NCBI GenBank assembly: GCA_964530325.1
Contig: CAZHAX010000001.1
Span: 248,001 to 312,000 of the forward strand
Direction: 5' to 3'
Length of the DNA: 64,000 nucleotides
Origin: CAZHAX01 sp964530325
GTDB taxonomy: Bacteria; Chloroflexota; Anaerolineae; B4-G1
The translations under genes were made by a program, and so were the position numbers. Shown in pieces: positions 8,503 to 16,736 of this stretch. The first letter of the stretch is position 1, and the number at the start of each line of letters is the position of its first letter. The notes beneath the pieces are model-generated. The model ran no database searches and was not told where the DNA came from. It saw only the letters and a program-made list of their open reading frames with translations.

Positions 8503-9762
8503 ATGGCCATTCAAGACGTAGTGGGAGTGATCCTCGGCGGTGGGCGCGGCACTCGCCTATACCCCCTTACTAAGCTGCGGGCGAAACCCGCCGTGCCTAT
8601 CGGGGGGAAATACCGCCTCATCGATATCCCCGTCAGCAACTGCCTCAACTCAGGAATCATCAAGACGTACGTGCTGACACAGTTCCTGTCCGCTTCGCTC
8701 CATCACCACATCCAGCAGACCTACAAGTTCGACATGTTCTCCGGGGGTTTCGTGAGTGTGCTGGCTGCCGAGGAGACGGCTAGCGGCATGGATTGGTACC
8801 AGGGCACGGCGGATGCGGTGCGCAAGCAACTGCCCCGCCTGGGCCTGGGGCGCATGAAGGATGCCCTGATTCTCTCCGGTGATCAGCTCTATCGGATGGA
8901 CTACTTGCAGTTCCTGGATCTTCACCGCGAGGCGCGTGCGGACGTGACCGTAGCAGTCCAGGCGGTGGCCCGGCAAGATGCCTCCCGATACGGGGTGATC
9001 AAGGCAGACGAAGGAGGCCGCGTGCGGTCGTTTCACGAGAAGCCTGCTCCGGAGGAGGCCGAGCAACTGGCATGTATGCAGGATGGTGAGCAGGTTTGCC
9101 TCGTGTCTATGGGCATCTACCTCTTCCGCACGGACGTCCTGCGCTCGGTCCTGGAGCAATCGGATGCCGAGGACTTCGGGAGCGGGATCATTCCCGCCGC
9201 GATCAAGGATCTGCGGGTCCAGGCCTTTGTCTTCAACGGGTACTGGGAGGACATTGGAACTATGCGTGCCTTCTATGAGGCGAATCTGGCGCTGACGCTG
9301 CCCAAGCCGCCCTTCGAGTTTTGGGATGCCAAGGCACCGATCTACACACGGCCGCGCTTCCTGCCCCCTTCCTGGGCCAACGGGTGCAAGCTGCAACAAG
9401 CGGTGCTGGCCGAGGGTTGTGAGCTTGAACAGACCCAGGTACAGGAGTCGGTGATTGGCCTGCGGAGCTTCATTCGCTCCAAGTCGCGACTCTCGCGGAC
9501 AGTGATGATGGGAGCCGACTACTACGAGTCCGCTGAAGACCGCGCCGAGAACCGGCGGCAGGGGATCCCCGACGTGGGCATCGGGCAGGGGTGCTCGATC
9601 GAAGGGGCGATCATCGACAAGAATGCTCGCATAGGCGACCGCGTGACCATCAAGCCGCATCCTCTGGACGAGGAGATGGTGGACGCTGGAGACTACGTCA
9701 TCCGGGATGGCATCGTCGTCATTCCGAAGAACGCCGTCATACCCGACGGCACCAAGATCTGA
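8503..9762 (+). CDS. glgC: Glucose-1-phosphate adenylyltransferase
   Basis: GlgC makes ADP-glucose from ATP and glucose 1-phosphate, the committed step of glycogen synthesis. The 419-residue length is normal. The N-terminal nucleotidyltransferase motif GGGRGTRLYPLTKLRAKPAV is followed by GKYRLIDIPVSNCLNSGI, and the FVFNGYWEDIGT-type active-site loop and C-terminal left-handed beta-helix (PDVGIGQGCSIEGAIIDKN) are present. The ATG at 8503 is chosen because AGAAGGATGGGG just before it serves as ribosome site, and the in-frame TTG further upstream is the -35 box itself. No glgA or glgB is adjacent. The 256 bp after it hold nothing that I can identify. Confidence 0.95.
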   Translation: MAIQDVVGVILGGGRGTRLYPLTKLRAKPAVPIGGKYRLIDIPVSNCLNSGIIKTYVLTQFLSASLHHHIQQTYKFDMFSGGFVSVLAAEETASGMDWYQGTADAVRKQLPRLGLGRMKDALILSGDQLYRMDYLQFLDLHREARADVTVAVQAVARQDASRYGVIKADEGGRVRSFHEKPAPEEAEQLACMQDGEQVCLVSMGIYLFRTDVLRSVLEQSDAEDFGSGIIPAAIKDLRVQAFVFNGYWEDIGTMRAFYEANLALTLPKPPFEFWDAKAPIYTRPRFLPPSWANGCKLQQAVLAEGCELEQTQVQESVIGLRSFIRSKSRLSRTVMMGADYYESAEDRAENRRQGIPDVGIGQGCSIEGAIIDKNARIGDRVTIKPHPLDEEMVDAGDYVIRDGIVVIPKNAVIPDGTKI

Positions 9763-10018
9763 AGCTCGTCCAGGCTGCCTCCGACACCCTTTCGCGCACC
9801 CACGCGACTTCCGTCCCCTGCTCACCAGTGTTGTCCTGGGCTGCGAACTGGCCGCGGCGACGAGCCCAGCGGCTGCCCAGCTGTCTCATCCGAGGGCCAT
9901 GATCAGAGCCGATCTGGCACTGGTCGGCGCCGCGGTGGCACGGGGAAGCGCCCTCCTCCTCTCGCTGGTGCTCAGTGTCGCGCCCTGAGGCTGGACCTGG
10001 CCCCGTTGGTCTCCGCCC

Positions 10019-10046
10019 TTGACTTCCCAACCGTTTGCGGTATCCT
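10019..10046 (+). promoter_or_regulatory. Promoter of the obgE-nadD operon; probably leaderless mRNA
   Basis: TTGACT (10019-10024), a 16-bp spacer and TATCCT (10041-10046) end only 9 bp before the obgE ATG. Transcription would start a few bases from the start codon, and no Shine-Dalgarno sequence is present. This fits a leaderless or near-leaderless transcript. Confidence 0.5.
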
Positions 10047-10055
10047 TGCCGGGCG

Positions 10056-11315
10056 ATGCTTTACGACGAGGCCAGGATCCACATCCAGGCTGGCGATGGC
10101 GGCGATGGATGCGTGGCCTTCCGCCGAGAGAAGTACGTGCCTTTCGGAGGGCCTGCCGGCGGAGATGGTGGCAGAGGCGGCGACGTCGTTCTCTACGTAG
10201 ACGCTCACCTTAACACGCTCTATCGCTTCAGCAAGCAGCGCCGCTTCCGGGCTGCCGGCGGCAGCCACGGGCGGGGCAAGAACCAGCATGGCGCCAGCGG
10301 GTCGACTACCAGGATCCCGGTGCCTCCTGGTACCGTCGTGTACGATGACCAGACGGGCGATCTGCTGGGCGACCTGACGGCGGCCAAAGCCGAGCTCGTC
10401 GTGGCCGAGGGCGGAAGGGGTGGGCGCGGCAATGCCCGATTCGCCTCCTCCACTGATCAGGCCCCACGCGTGGCGGAACATGGCGAGCCCGGCGAGGAGC
10501 TGTGGCTCCGTCTGGAGCTCAAGCTGTTGGCTGATGTGGGCATAGTAGGCTTGCCGAATGCCGGCAAGAGCACGCTGCTGGCAGCGGTGACAGCCGCGCG
10601 GCCGAAGATCGCGGACTACCCGTTCACTACGCTCCAGCCGAATCTGGGCGTCGTCGTGCTCGATGACCAGACCGAGTTCGTCCTGGCCGATATCCCGGGG
10701 CTGATCGAAGGGGCCTCCGAAGGAAAAGGGCTGGGACACGAATTCCTGCGCCACATCGAGCGGACCAGGGTGCTGATACACCTGGTGGATGGTCTCTCTG
10801 CCGACCCGCTGGCCGACCTGGAGGTAATCAACCGGGAACTGGCGACGTTCGGCCGGGGACTGGCGGAGAAGCCTCAGATCGTCGCCGTGAACAAGATAGA
10901 CATGCCCGAGGTGCGCCGCCGATGGAGGGGGATAGAGACGACGCTGAAAAGGGCAGGCCACTCGCCTCTGGCCGTATCGGCGCTGGCGCGAGAGGGCGCT
11001 CGTGAACTGCTCTACCGGGCGGCCCAGCTGTTGGCCGAGATGCCGGAGGCTGCAGCAGCGCAACAGGTCCCGGTCTTCCGGCTCGGCGAAGACGAAGATG
11101 CGTACAGCGTGGAGCGCGAGGCGGATGGCTGGAGAGTGCGGGGAGTCCGCGTTGAAAGACTGGCAACGATGACTGTGTGGAACCTGGAGGAGTCGGTGCG
11201 CCGGCTCCTGCGTGGTTTGGAGCGGCTCGGGATCACGGACGCTCTGGAGGAGGCGGGCGTGGAGCCCGGAGACACTGTACGCATTGGCGAGAGGGAATTG
11301 GTGTGGGAGGAGTAG
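10056..11315 (+). CDS. obgE: GTPase Obg
   Basis: Obg is an essential GTPase of 50S ribosome assembly and stress signalling. The 419-residue sequence has all three domains: the glycine-rich OBG domain (about 1-158, GDGGDGCVAFRREK and GGRGGRGNARF), the G domain with G1 GLPNAGKST (about 165-172), DIPGLIEGA and NKID (about 279), and a C-terminal OCT domain (about 340-419). The start at 10056 gives the canonical MLYDEARIHI-like N-terminus; an in-frame ATG seven codons earlier would overlap the promoter. It overlaps nadD by 13 bp. Confidence 0.96.
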   Translation: MLYDEARIHIQAGDGGDGCVAFRREKYVPFGGPAGGDGGRGGDVVLYVDAHLNTLYRFSKQRRFRAAGGSHGRGKNQHGASGSTTRIPVPPGTVVYDDQTGDLLGDLTAAKAELVVAEGGRGGRGNARFASSTDQAPRVAEHGEPGEELWLRLELKLLADVGIVGLPNAGKSTLLAAVTAARPKIADYPFTTLQPNLGVVVLDDQTEFVLADIPGLIEGASEGKGLGHEFLRHIERTRVLIHLVDGLSADPLADLEVINRELATFGRGLAEKPQIVAVNKIDMPEVRRRWRGIETTLKRAGHSPLAVSALAREGARELLYRAAQLLAEMPEAAAAQQVPVFRLGEDEDAYSVEREADGWRVRGVRVERLATMTVWNLEESVRRLLRGLERLGITDALEEAGVEPGDTVRIGERELVWEE

Positions 11316-11947
11316 CAGGCAAGGGCGGCGTACCCGGTAGGCTCGGTCTGCTGGGCGGCACATTCGACCCCCCACATTACGGGCATCTCGTACTGGCGGA
11401 GACCGCCCGCGTTCAGCTGGGCCTGGATCTGGTGCTCCTGGCTCCGGCGGGCCGGCCGCTGCTCAAGGCAGCCCGTCCTGTAGCGTCGGTCGAGCACCGT
11501 CTGGCGCTGCTCGAGGCCGCCGTAGGTGGCAATCCGCACCTGGTGGTATCCCGCGTCGACATCGACCGGCCGGGACCGAGCTACACAGTGGACACTCTCG
11601 AGCAACTAGGCGTTGACTACCCGCGGACGGAACTGTACTTGCTGCTCGGCGGCGACAATCTGGCGAAGCTCCTCTCCTGGCGCGATCCAGCCGGCATCGT
11701 CAAACGGGCCAGGCTGGCTGTGCTGAGCCGGCCCGGCTGGGAGCCGGACGTCGATGAGCTAGAGCGCGCTGTTCCCGGACTCCGCCAGCGGCTGGTGTGG
11801 CTAGAAGGACCTTCGCTCGATATTCAGTCCTCCCAGCTGCGCCGCCGTGCCGAGAAGGGCCTGCCCCTACGCTACCTGGTGCCTCCTGCAGTGGAGGAAT
11901 ACGTCGCCGAGCACGGCCTGTACTACACAGAGGAGCGCCCAGAATGA
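11303..11947 (+). CDS. nadD: Nicotinate-nucleotide adenylyltransferase
   Basis: NadD converts nicotinate mononucleotide and ATP to deamido-NAD in NAD synthesis. The signature GLLGGTFDPPHYGHL near the N-terminus is the adenylyltransferase T/HxGH motif, and SSQLRRR near residue 180 corresponds to the C-terminal SSTxIR motif. The GTG at 11303 lies inside the end of obgE, giving 214 residues, usual for the family. The stop overlaps the start of the next gene as ATGA, indicating translational coupling. obgE-nadD adjacency is common in bacteria. Confidence 0.92.
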   Translation: MGGVAGKGGVPGRLGLLGGTFDPPHYGHLVLAETARVQLGLDLVLLAPAGRPLLKAARPVASVEHRLALLEAAVGGNPHLVVSRVDIDRPGPSYTVDTLEQLGVDYPRTELYLLLGGDNLAKLLSWRDPAGIVKRARLAVLSRPGWEPDVDELERAVPGLRQRLVWLEGPSLDIQSSQLRRRAEKGLPLRYLVPPAVEEYVAEHGLYYTEERPE

Positions 11948-13650
11948 GGCGTCGGCTCTTGCTGCTGGTCCTGGCACTGTCTCTATCCTCCTGCACCGGA
12001 GGGGGCGCTACCCCGCAGAACGGCGGGCCGGGCGGCTCGGACGGCACGCCGGCCGGAGCTACGGCGACTCCGCTGCCGGAGGATGCGACAACCGTCGCCC
12101 GAATCCGGGCTCGCGGCTATGTCCTGGCCGGCGTGCGCTATGACCTCGAGCCGTTCGGGTTTGTGGACGATCTCGGCAGGCCCGGCGGGTTCGACGTTGA
12201 CCTGGCCCGGGAGTTCGCCGGGCGTTGGCTGGGCGATGAAGGCGCCGTGGTGTTCCGTCAAGTCCGATCGGACACGGCCTACCGCCACATTCATGCCAGG
12301 GACGTAGACATAGTGCTGGCCGCTCTCACTCATACCCAGGGCGGAGAGTCGGAGGTCGACTTCGGGCTACCCTACTTCATCGACGGCCAGGCGGTGCTCG
12401 TGCGGGGCTACGATGCGGAGGTGATAGATAGTCTAACGCAACTTGAATTCCGCAACATCGGCGTCGACGGTTGGAGCGATGCGGCCCAGGCGATCAGGGC
12501 GGCGGTAGAATACACACCAACGATACTGAGCTACGAGCGTTTCGACGAGGCGGTTGAGGCGCTGGGGCGGGGCGACGTGGACGCAATCGCAGACGAGCGT
12601 CACCGGCTCCTCTGGGGTCAATGCCTTCTTCCGGATTCTGTGATCGTGGGGCAGTACACTCGGGCCCCTCTCTCCTATGCCATCCCGGAGAATGATCCCT
12701 TCTTTGCCGACCTGGTCAGCCTCACCTTCCAGGAGATCGTCGCAGATGGCACGTTCGCCGAGATCTACGGCCTTTGGTTCGGGGCCGAACCGGCCCCTGC
12801 TGTCGAGCGCTGGCCGGGCGAGGCGGTTCCGGATCTGGCCGACGGGCCCGTCAGCTCATCGACACCGGACGCAATCGCGAGTATAGAAGCACGAGGGCGT
12901 ATCGTGGCGGTGTTGCTCGGCGACCGGTATCCGTTCGCCTACGTCGGTGGAGGTGGCGCTCCGGTGGGCTACGAGGTGCGATTGCTGGGGCTCCTGGCCG
13001 ATACGTGGTTGGGTGACAGCGGTGCCGTCGATTTCGTCGACGGCGACCTGGAGACGGGCGCGGAGATGATGCGCTCGGGCCAGGCCGATCTGATTCTCGG
13101 AGGGCTGGCTCACAGCCGTGAAGCAGAGCTGATGGTCGACTTCGCCCTGACGACGTATGTGGCCGGCGAGAGCCTGTTGGTGGAAGCAGGCACGACCATA
13201 GAAGGGCTTGGGCAACTGGCCGGCAAGCAGGTGGGGGCTGTGCAGGGCAGCGGCAGTGGGGAGACCCTTCTGGCGCTGGCGGCTGATGCCGGAGTCCAGG
13301 TCACGGTGTCGTACTACGCGACGCTAGAGGATTCCATCGGGGCGCTTCGAGCGGAGGAGATATCAGCCATCGTCGCCGATCGGGCTGACCTGCTCTACAC
13401 CGCGGACAACACTGCCGGGCTGGTGCTGCTCGATTGGCGCTTGAGCGAGGTTCCTCTAGCGCTGGGGCTGCCGCCGGGGGATTCCGCCTTCAGAGACCTC
13501 GTCAATCTCACTCTCCAGTCGCTCGCAGCAGACAGGAGCCTGGAAGGGCTCTACTCCGTCTGGTTCGACGACGCTCCGCGGGCCCTGGAGCCCTGGCCCG
13601 GCAGCGCCTACAGGTCGCTCCGCTTGGAGCCGGCTACCGAACCGCAATAG
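11944..13650 (+). CDS. Lipoprotein with two tandem family-3 solute-binding domains
   Basis: The protein (568 residues) starts with a lipoprotein signal, RRRLLLLVLALSLSSC, with the lipobox Cys near residue 17, then a low-complexity Gly/Thr/Pro linker. Two periplasmic binding domains of the amino-acid type (SBP_bac_3) follow, about residues 55-285 and 305-550; both begin with an IxARGxxxxGV/VLLxDxxPF pattern and share internal xxxVDFxLxY and SLEGLYSVWF-like ends. No ABC permease or ATPase is adjacent, so it may be a sensor or an orphan binding protein. It is coupled to nadD through an ATGA overlap. Confidence 0.87.
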   Translation: MRRRLLLLVLALSLSSCTGGGATPQNGGPGGSDGTPAGATATPLPEDATTVARIRARGYVLAGVRYDLEPFGFVDDLGRPGGFDVDLAREFAGRWLGDEGAVVFRQVRSDTAYRHIHARDVDIVLAALTHTQGGESEVDFGLPYFIDGQAVLVRGYDAEVIDSLTQLEFRNIGVDGWSDAAQAIRAAVEYTPTILSYERFDEAVEALGRGDVDAIADERHRLLWGQCLLPDSVIVGQYTRAPLSYAIPENDPFFADLVSLTFQEIVADGTFAEIYGLWFGAEPAPAVERWPGEAVPDLADGPVSSSTPDAIASIEARGRIVAVLLGDRYPFAYVGGGGAPVGYEVRLLGLLADTWLGDSGAVDFVDGDLETGAEMMRSGQADLILGGLAHSREAELMVDFALTTYVAGESLLVEAGTTIEGLGQLAGKQVGAVQGSGSGETLLALAADAGVQVTVSYYATLEDSIGALRAEEISAIVADRADLLYTADNTAGLVLLDWRLSEVPLALGLPPGDSAFRDLVNLTLQSLAADRSLEGLYSVWFDDAPRALEPWPGSAYRSLRLEPATEPQ

Positions 13651-13689
13651 CCGCCCGAGCCCGCTTGTCGGTCAACGCGAGCGCGCGGC

Positions 13690-13708
13690 GAGCCGGCCCA
13701 GCCGGCTC
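13690..13708. terminator. Hairpin between convergent genes
   Basis: GAGCCGGC and GCCGGCTC form an 8-bp stem around a CCA loop, between the ends of the binding-protein gene and the zinc-ribbon gene. There is no T tract, so termination efficiency is uncertain; it may work in both directions. Confidence 0.4.
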
Positions 13709-13886
13709 AGGAGTCCTGCGTGCTCAGGATGTCGGCCGCGCGAACCTTGACCAGGCGCCGGCACTTGGGGCACTCCACGTTGTAGTGGGAGGCCTTCGTC
13801 TCCTTCAGCTCCTCTGCCGCGGCCGCAGTTGCCTCCCGGCTCAAGGTGTGCATGTGGCCGCAACGCTGACATCTAACCTGTATCAT
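13707..13886 (-). CDS. Small zinc-ribbon protein
   Basis: A 59-residue protein starting MIQVRCQRCGHMHTL, with a second Cys pair in VECPKCRRLVKV. The two CxxC knuckles make a zinc ribbon. The start is chosen from the GGGGGAAGAAC ribosome site directly upstream of this ATG. Similar short proteins are common in Chloroflexota and are annotated only as zinc-ribbon proteins; nucleic-acid or protein binding is possible. It follows the EamA gene by 13 bp on the same strand. Confidence 0.75.
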   Translation of the reverse strand: MIQVRCQRCGHMHTLSREATAAAAEELKETKASHYNVECPKCRRLVKVRAADILSTQDS

Positions 13887-13899
13887 GTTCTTCCCCCGA

Positions 13900-14928
13900 T
13901 CAGTGTTGGCCGTGCTGGGCCGCTGGACCTGCTCCGTGCCCCTCAGGATGCACGTTCCGGCGTTCTGGCGTTGATCCCGGTGCGGAGGCGTTCCGCTTCT
14001 GCGCTTGGTTGCGCTCTGAGCGTGTAGCGATTGCCACGCCGGCGAGAACCAGCGCTCCTCCTGCAATGGCCCAGCCTGCGGGCCTCTCGCCCAGAAGCCA
14101 CCAGGCGAACAGCGTCGATGCTATCGGCATCAGCAGTGCGGTCAAGGTGACGAATATGGCCGAGAGGTATCGCAGCGCCCAGTTGAGCAGGGTGTGGCCC
14201 ACAATCTGCGGGCCCAGCGCCAGCAGCAGAATCCACAGCCAGCCTTCGCCGTCGCGTGGCAGCACCTCCTGCCCGGACAGCAGCAGGATGAGTATCAGAG
14301 TAGCTGCCGCTGCGGTGTAGACCGGCCAGACGTAGGCAAGCAGAGACAGTCGCCCTCTGAGCTGTCGGCCGATGAGGAAGTAGCCGGCCACGGTCACTCC
14401 TCCCGCGAGGGCCAGCAGGTCTCCCAGCAGGCGATGCGAGCCGTCGCCTGTGTGGCCGAGTGCGACGAGAACCGCGCCTGCCGAGGCCGTGAGCAAGGCG
14501 ATGACCATACCGGAGGGCAGCCGCTCGCCGACGATCCGCCGCGAGGCGATTGCCACGACGATTGGATGTGTGTTTACCAGCAGCACCGAAGCGGCGACCG
14601 TGGTCAGCGCTACCGAGGGGACCCACGCGGCGAAATGTGCTCCCAGCAGAATGCCCGAGAGGATGGCACTCCTCCATTCCCGTCGCGATAGACCGCGCAG
14701 CTCCGCTCTCCTGGTGGCTAAGGCGAGCGGCGCCAGCATGGCGGAGCCGAGGATGAGCCGCCAGGTCGCTACAGAGAGCGAACCCGCATGCTGCTGGGCC
14801 ATGCGGATAATCGTCGCTGCGGTAGAAGCGACCAAGACGGCCAGAAGCAGGCCGACGAACGGCAGCACACCGGAACGGGTGCTGCCGTTCGTGGCTTCTA
14901 CTGACCTGCTGACCGGCTGTGTGCCCAT
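13900..14928 (-). CDS. EamA/DMT-family transporter
   Basis: The 342-residue protein has about ten hydrophobic segments in two five-helix repeats, the layout of the drug/metabolite transporter superfamily. The first repeat carries ATIIRMAQQHAGSLSVATWRLILGS-like features and the second ends with LLGERPAGWAIAGGALVLAGV, typical EamA motifs. The C-terminal ~30 residues are hydrophilic. The substrate cannot be told from sequence. No ribosome site is clear before the chosen ATG at 14928. Confidence 0.88.
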   Translation of the reverse strand: MGTQPVSRSVEATNGSTRSGVLPFVGLLLAVLVASTAATIIRMAQQHAGSLSVATWRLILGSAMLAPLALATRRAELRGLSRREWRSAILSGILLGAHFAAWVPSVALTTVAASVLLVNTHPIVVAIASRRIVGERLPSGMVIALLTASAGAVLVALGHTGDGSHRLLGDLLALAGGVTVAGYFLIGRQLRGRLSLLAYVWPVYTAAAATLILILLLSGQEVLPRDGEGWLWILLLALGPQIVGHTLLNWALRYLSAIFVTLTALLMPIASTLFAWWLLGERPAGWAIAGGALVLAGVAIATRSERNQAQKRNASAPGSTPERRNVHPEGHGAGPAAQHGQH

Positions 14929-15040
14929 AGATGATGCCCGTCGGAATGGCGCCGACCTGATACCGGCCCGGCCGATTCCTGGCTCTCCAGTGCTGTCCCT
15001 CTTGCAGATGCACGATCGATCCTGCCCGCACTCACGTCAC

Positions 15041-15069
15041 TTGCCAGTTCGCCGCCAGGGCTGTATAAT
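15041..15069 (+). promoter_or_regulatory. Promoter of the ferredoxin gene
   Basis: TTGCCA (15041-15046), 17-bp spacer and a perfect TATAAT (15064-15069). The ferredoxin GTG start follows 91 bp later, after an AGGAGGAA ribosome site. Confidence 0.65.
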
Positions 15070-15160
15070 GCCCCCGGCTAGTAGCCGCCTTAGGGGTGGC
15101 TGCCGCCGGCAACGGCGGCACCTCCCCCTGGGCATCCCCCAGACACAGGAGGAACACAGA

Positions 15161-15370
15161 GTGGCATACAAGATCACCGAAGATTGCATTGCCTGCGGTG
15201 CCTGCGAGTCCGAGTGCCCCAACAATGCCATATCTGAGGGCGACGAGATCTACGTGATTGATCCAGACAAGTGCACCGAGTGCGTCGGCTTCTTCGACGA
15301 GTCCCAATGCGCAGCCGTCTGTCCGGTTGATGCCTGCGTACCGGACCCGGAGCACCCGCGCGCGGCCTAG
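15161..15370 (+). CDS. 2[4Fe-4S] ferredoxin
   Basis: A 69-residue bacterial-type ferredoxin. Cluster motifs are CIACGACESECP and, in the second half, CTECVGFFDESQCAAVCP, in which the second Cys spacing is enlarged as in many clostridial/chromatium-type ferredoxins. The GTG start at 15161 directly follows an AGGAGGAAC ribosome site; longer in-frame extensions upstream lack one. It is a monocistronic gene with its own promoter and terminator and is a likely low-potential electron carrier for the many redox enzymes in the window. Confidence 0.92.
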   Translation: MAYKITEDCIACGACESECPNNAISEGDEIYVIDPDKCTECVGFFDESQCAAVCPVDACVPDPEHPRAA

Positions 15371-15429
15371 CATCCGTGTAGGCTCGGCCGGTCTTGGCCT
15401 GGCCCGAACAACCTAGGCGGACCACAATC

Positions 15430-15468
15430 GGCATGCCCCTGCTGAATGCGGGGGCGTGCCTCTTGTTT
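15430..15468 (+). terminator. Intrinsic terminator after the ferredoxin gene
   Basis: GGCATGCCCC (15430-15439) pairs with GGGGCGTGCC (15451-15460), including one G-T pair, followed by TCTTGTTT. It lies 60 bp past the ferredoxin stop. Confidence 0.65.
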
Positions 15469-15547
15469 GCTACAAGGGACTCCAGGGTGGCCTGGGTACT
15501 CCAGGGTACGCCAGCGGGCATGCCCTGGGGACGACTTGAACGTGTCC

Positions 15548-16603
15548 CTAGACTACGTACAGCGGGCTGCTGAAGATCCAACCCCGGCGGCGCAATCTGA
15601 AGGTCCGGTATGCCTCAACGCGATAGGCGCCGGGCGCAGCGCTCGTATGTTTCAGCTCCCTTCCCCTGGCCCGTGCCACCACGCGCCCTTCGTGCACCAG
15701 CCGGATGTGCGCATCCGCCGGTGTGGTGACCTCGAACATGGCCGCGCCGGCACGGACCAGTTGACCTCCGAGCGTTACACTGTTCGCCCCGCTGCGCGCC
15801 TGAAAGCGGAATCCAGCCGTCGGCGCTGACAGGTCGTAGCCGGCCCAGGTCCGTCCCGTGCGCAGTGCTTCAGCTACAATCTCCCGATCGTGCTCCAAGT
15901 CGCCGTTCAACCGCTGCTCTGTGATGATGTGAGTGTTGACGCAGCGGAACAGGTGCTCGTAGGGGAAGACCACGCGGCTCAGTGGGCCCATCGAGTAGGT
16001 CGCCGCGTGCGCGTCGGAGCCTCCAATCGCGGCGATCTGGCCTCCCTCGGTGAGCAGTACGTCCCACAGCCTCAGTGTGGACCGGAACGGCCCGCGTGCG
16101 GCCCAGGAGGGGAAGAAGGCGTAGAACACTGCCAGCAGCTTGAAGTGGAGACGGGACTTGAACTCGGACATGTAGTTCCAGATCTCCAGGCCAGTGTATC
16201 CGGTCACCTCCCAGTTGCGCCAGGAGATGCAGCTCAGGTCTGGCGACATACGGCCGGCGTACTCAATGGGGTGGGCCAGGTAGGCGGAGCCGCCGTGCTC
16301 GCGTACTCCGTCTATCAAGGCCTGGGGACTGGGAGCCAGCCTGGCCAGCTCCGCCTGGGCGTTCAAGGCGAGCAGGTGATTGCCTTGCGGATCAAGCCGC
16401 GGGTCGTGTATCTCCTCGCCCACGAGCAGCAGGACGTCGCCGTAGTAGCCCTCGAGGCCATCTACCCAGACGTTGTGATCCGTGATGATCAGGAAATCGA
16501 GCCCGGCCCGGGCTGCTGCCTCGGCTATGCCGGCGTGCAGACCCGTGCCATCGGAGTAGGAAGTGTGGATGTGGACGTTCCCCGCGTAGTCGTAGATGCT
16601 CAT
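15548..16603 (-). CDS. PHP-domain metal-dependent phosphoesterase
   Basis: The 351-residue protein begins with the PHP motifs NVHIHTSYSDG (metal-binding His pair) and IITDHNVW, followed by GEEIHD and AYLAHPIEYA, and GGSDAHA near residue 215, so the metal-site residues appear intact. The C-terminal ~85 residues are a beta-rich extension. PHP proteins hydrolyse phosphoesters; the substrate is unknown. The ATG at 16603 is chosen because the PHP motif starts eight residues later and a TATAAT lies 11 bp upstream; longer starts would overlap that promoter. Confidence 0.85.
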   Translation of the reverse strand: MSIYDYAGNVHIHTSYSDGTGLHAGIAEAAARAGLDFLIITDHNVWVDGLEGYYGDVLLLVGEEIHDPRLDPQGNHLLALNAQAELARLAPSPQALIDGVREHGGSAYLAHPIEYAGRMSPDLSCISWRNWEVTGYTGLEIWNYMSEFKSRLHFKLLAVFYAFFPSWAARGPFRSTLRLWDVLLTEGGQIAAIGGSDAHAATYSMGPLSRVVFPYEHLFRCVNTHIITEQRLNGDLEHDREIVAEALRTGRTWAGYDLSAPTAGFRFQARSGANSVTLGGQLVRAGAAMFEVTTPADAHIRLVHEGRVVARARGRELKHTSAAPGAYRVEAYRTFRLRRRGWIFSSPLYVV

Positions 16604-16613
16604 GGTCGGGGCT

Positions 16614-16619
16614 ATTATA
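16614..16619 (-). promoter_or_regulatory. -10 box of the PHP gene; short or absent leader
   Basis: A perfect TATAAT on the minus strand ends 11 bp before the ATG. A weak -35 (CTGGCG at 16637-16642, 17-bp spacing) accompanies it. The transcript would carry only a few untranslated bases. Confidence 0.45.
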
Positions 16620-16654
16620 CCACCGCGGGTGACCGACGCCAGAGGTGGAGATGA

Positions 16655-16690
16655 GCAGAGTGCAGCGCAGAGCACGCAGAGGGCGCAGAG
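16655..16690. repeat. Short tandem repeat of a GCAGAG core
   Basis: GCAGAG occurs at 16655, 16667, 16676 and 16685, that is at 12-, 9- and 9-bp steps, in the 133-bp gap between the PHP and pyrC genes. No coding frame uses it. Confidence 0.5.
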
Positions 16691-16736
16691 GGGCCCGGGT
16701 TCTTGTGGTGGCGAGGCATGCCCCGCCCCTGCGGGG

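Noticed and set aside
8650..9825. Long open frame antisense to glgC (391 codons)
   Set aside because: It is the complementary frame of a clearly conserved gene in G+C-rich DNA; its translation shows no recognisable domain and no ribosome site.
9763..10018. Small gene between glgC and obgE (e.g. ATG 9900)
   Set aside because: The 29-residue frame lacks a ribosome site and recognisable features.
16655..16690. CRISPR-like array
   Set aside because: Units are only 6 bp with 3-6-bp gaps, four copies, no cas genes.
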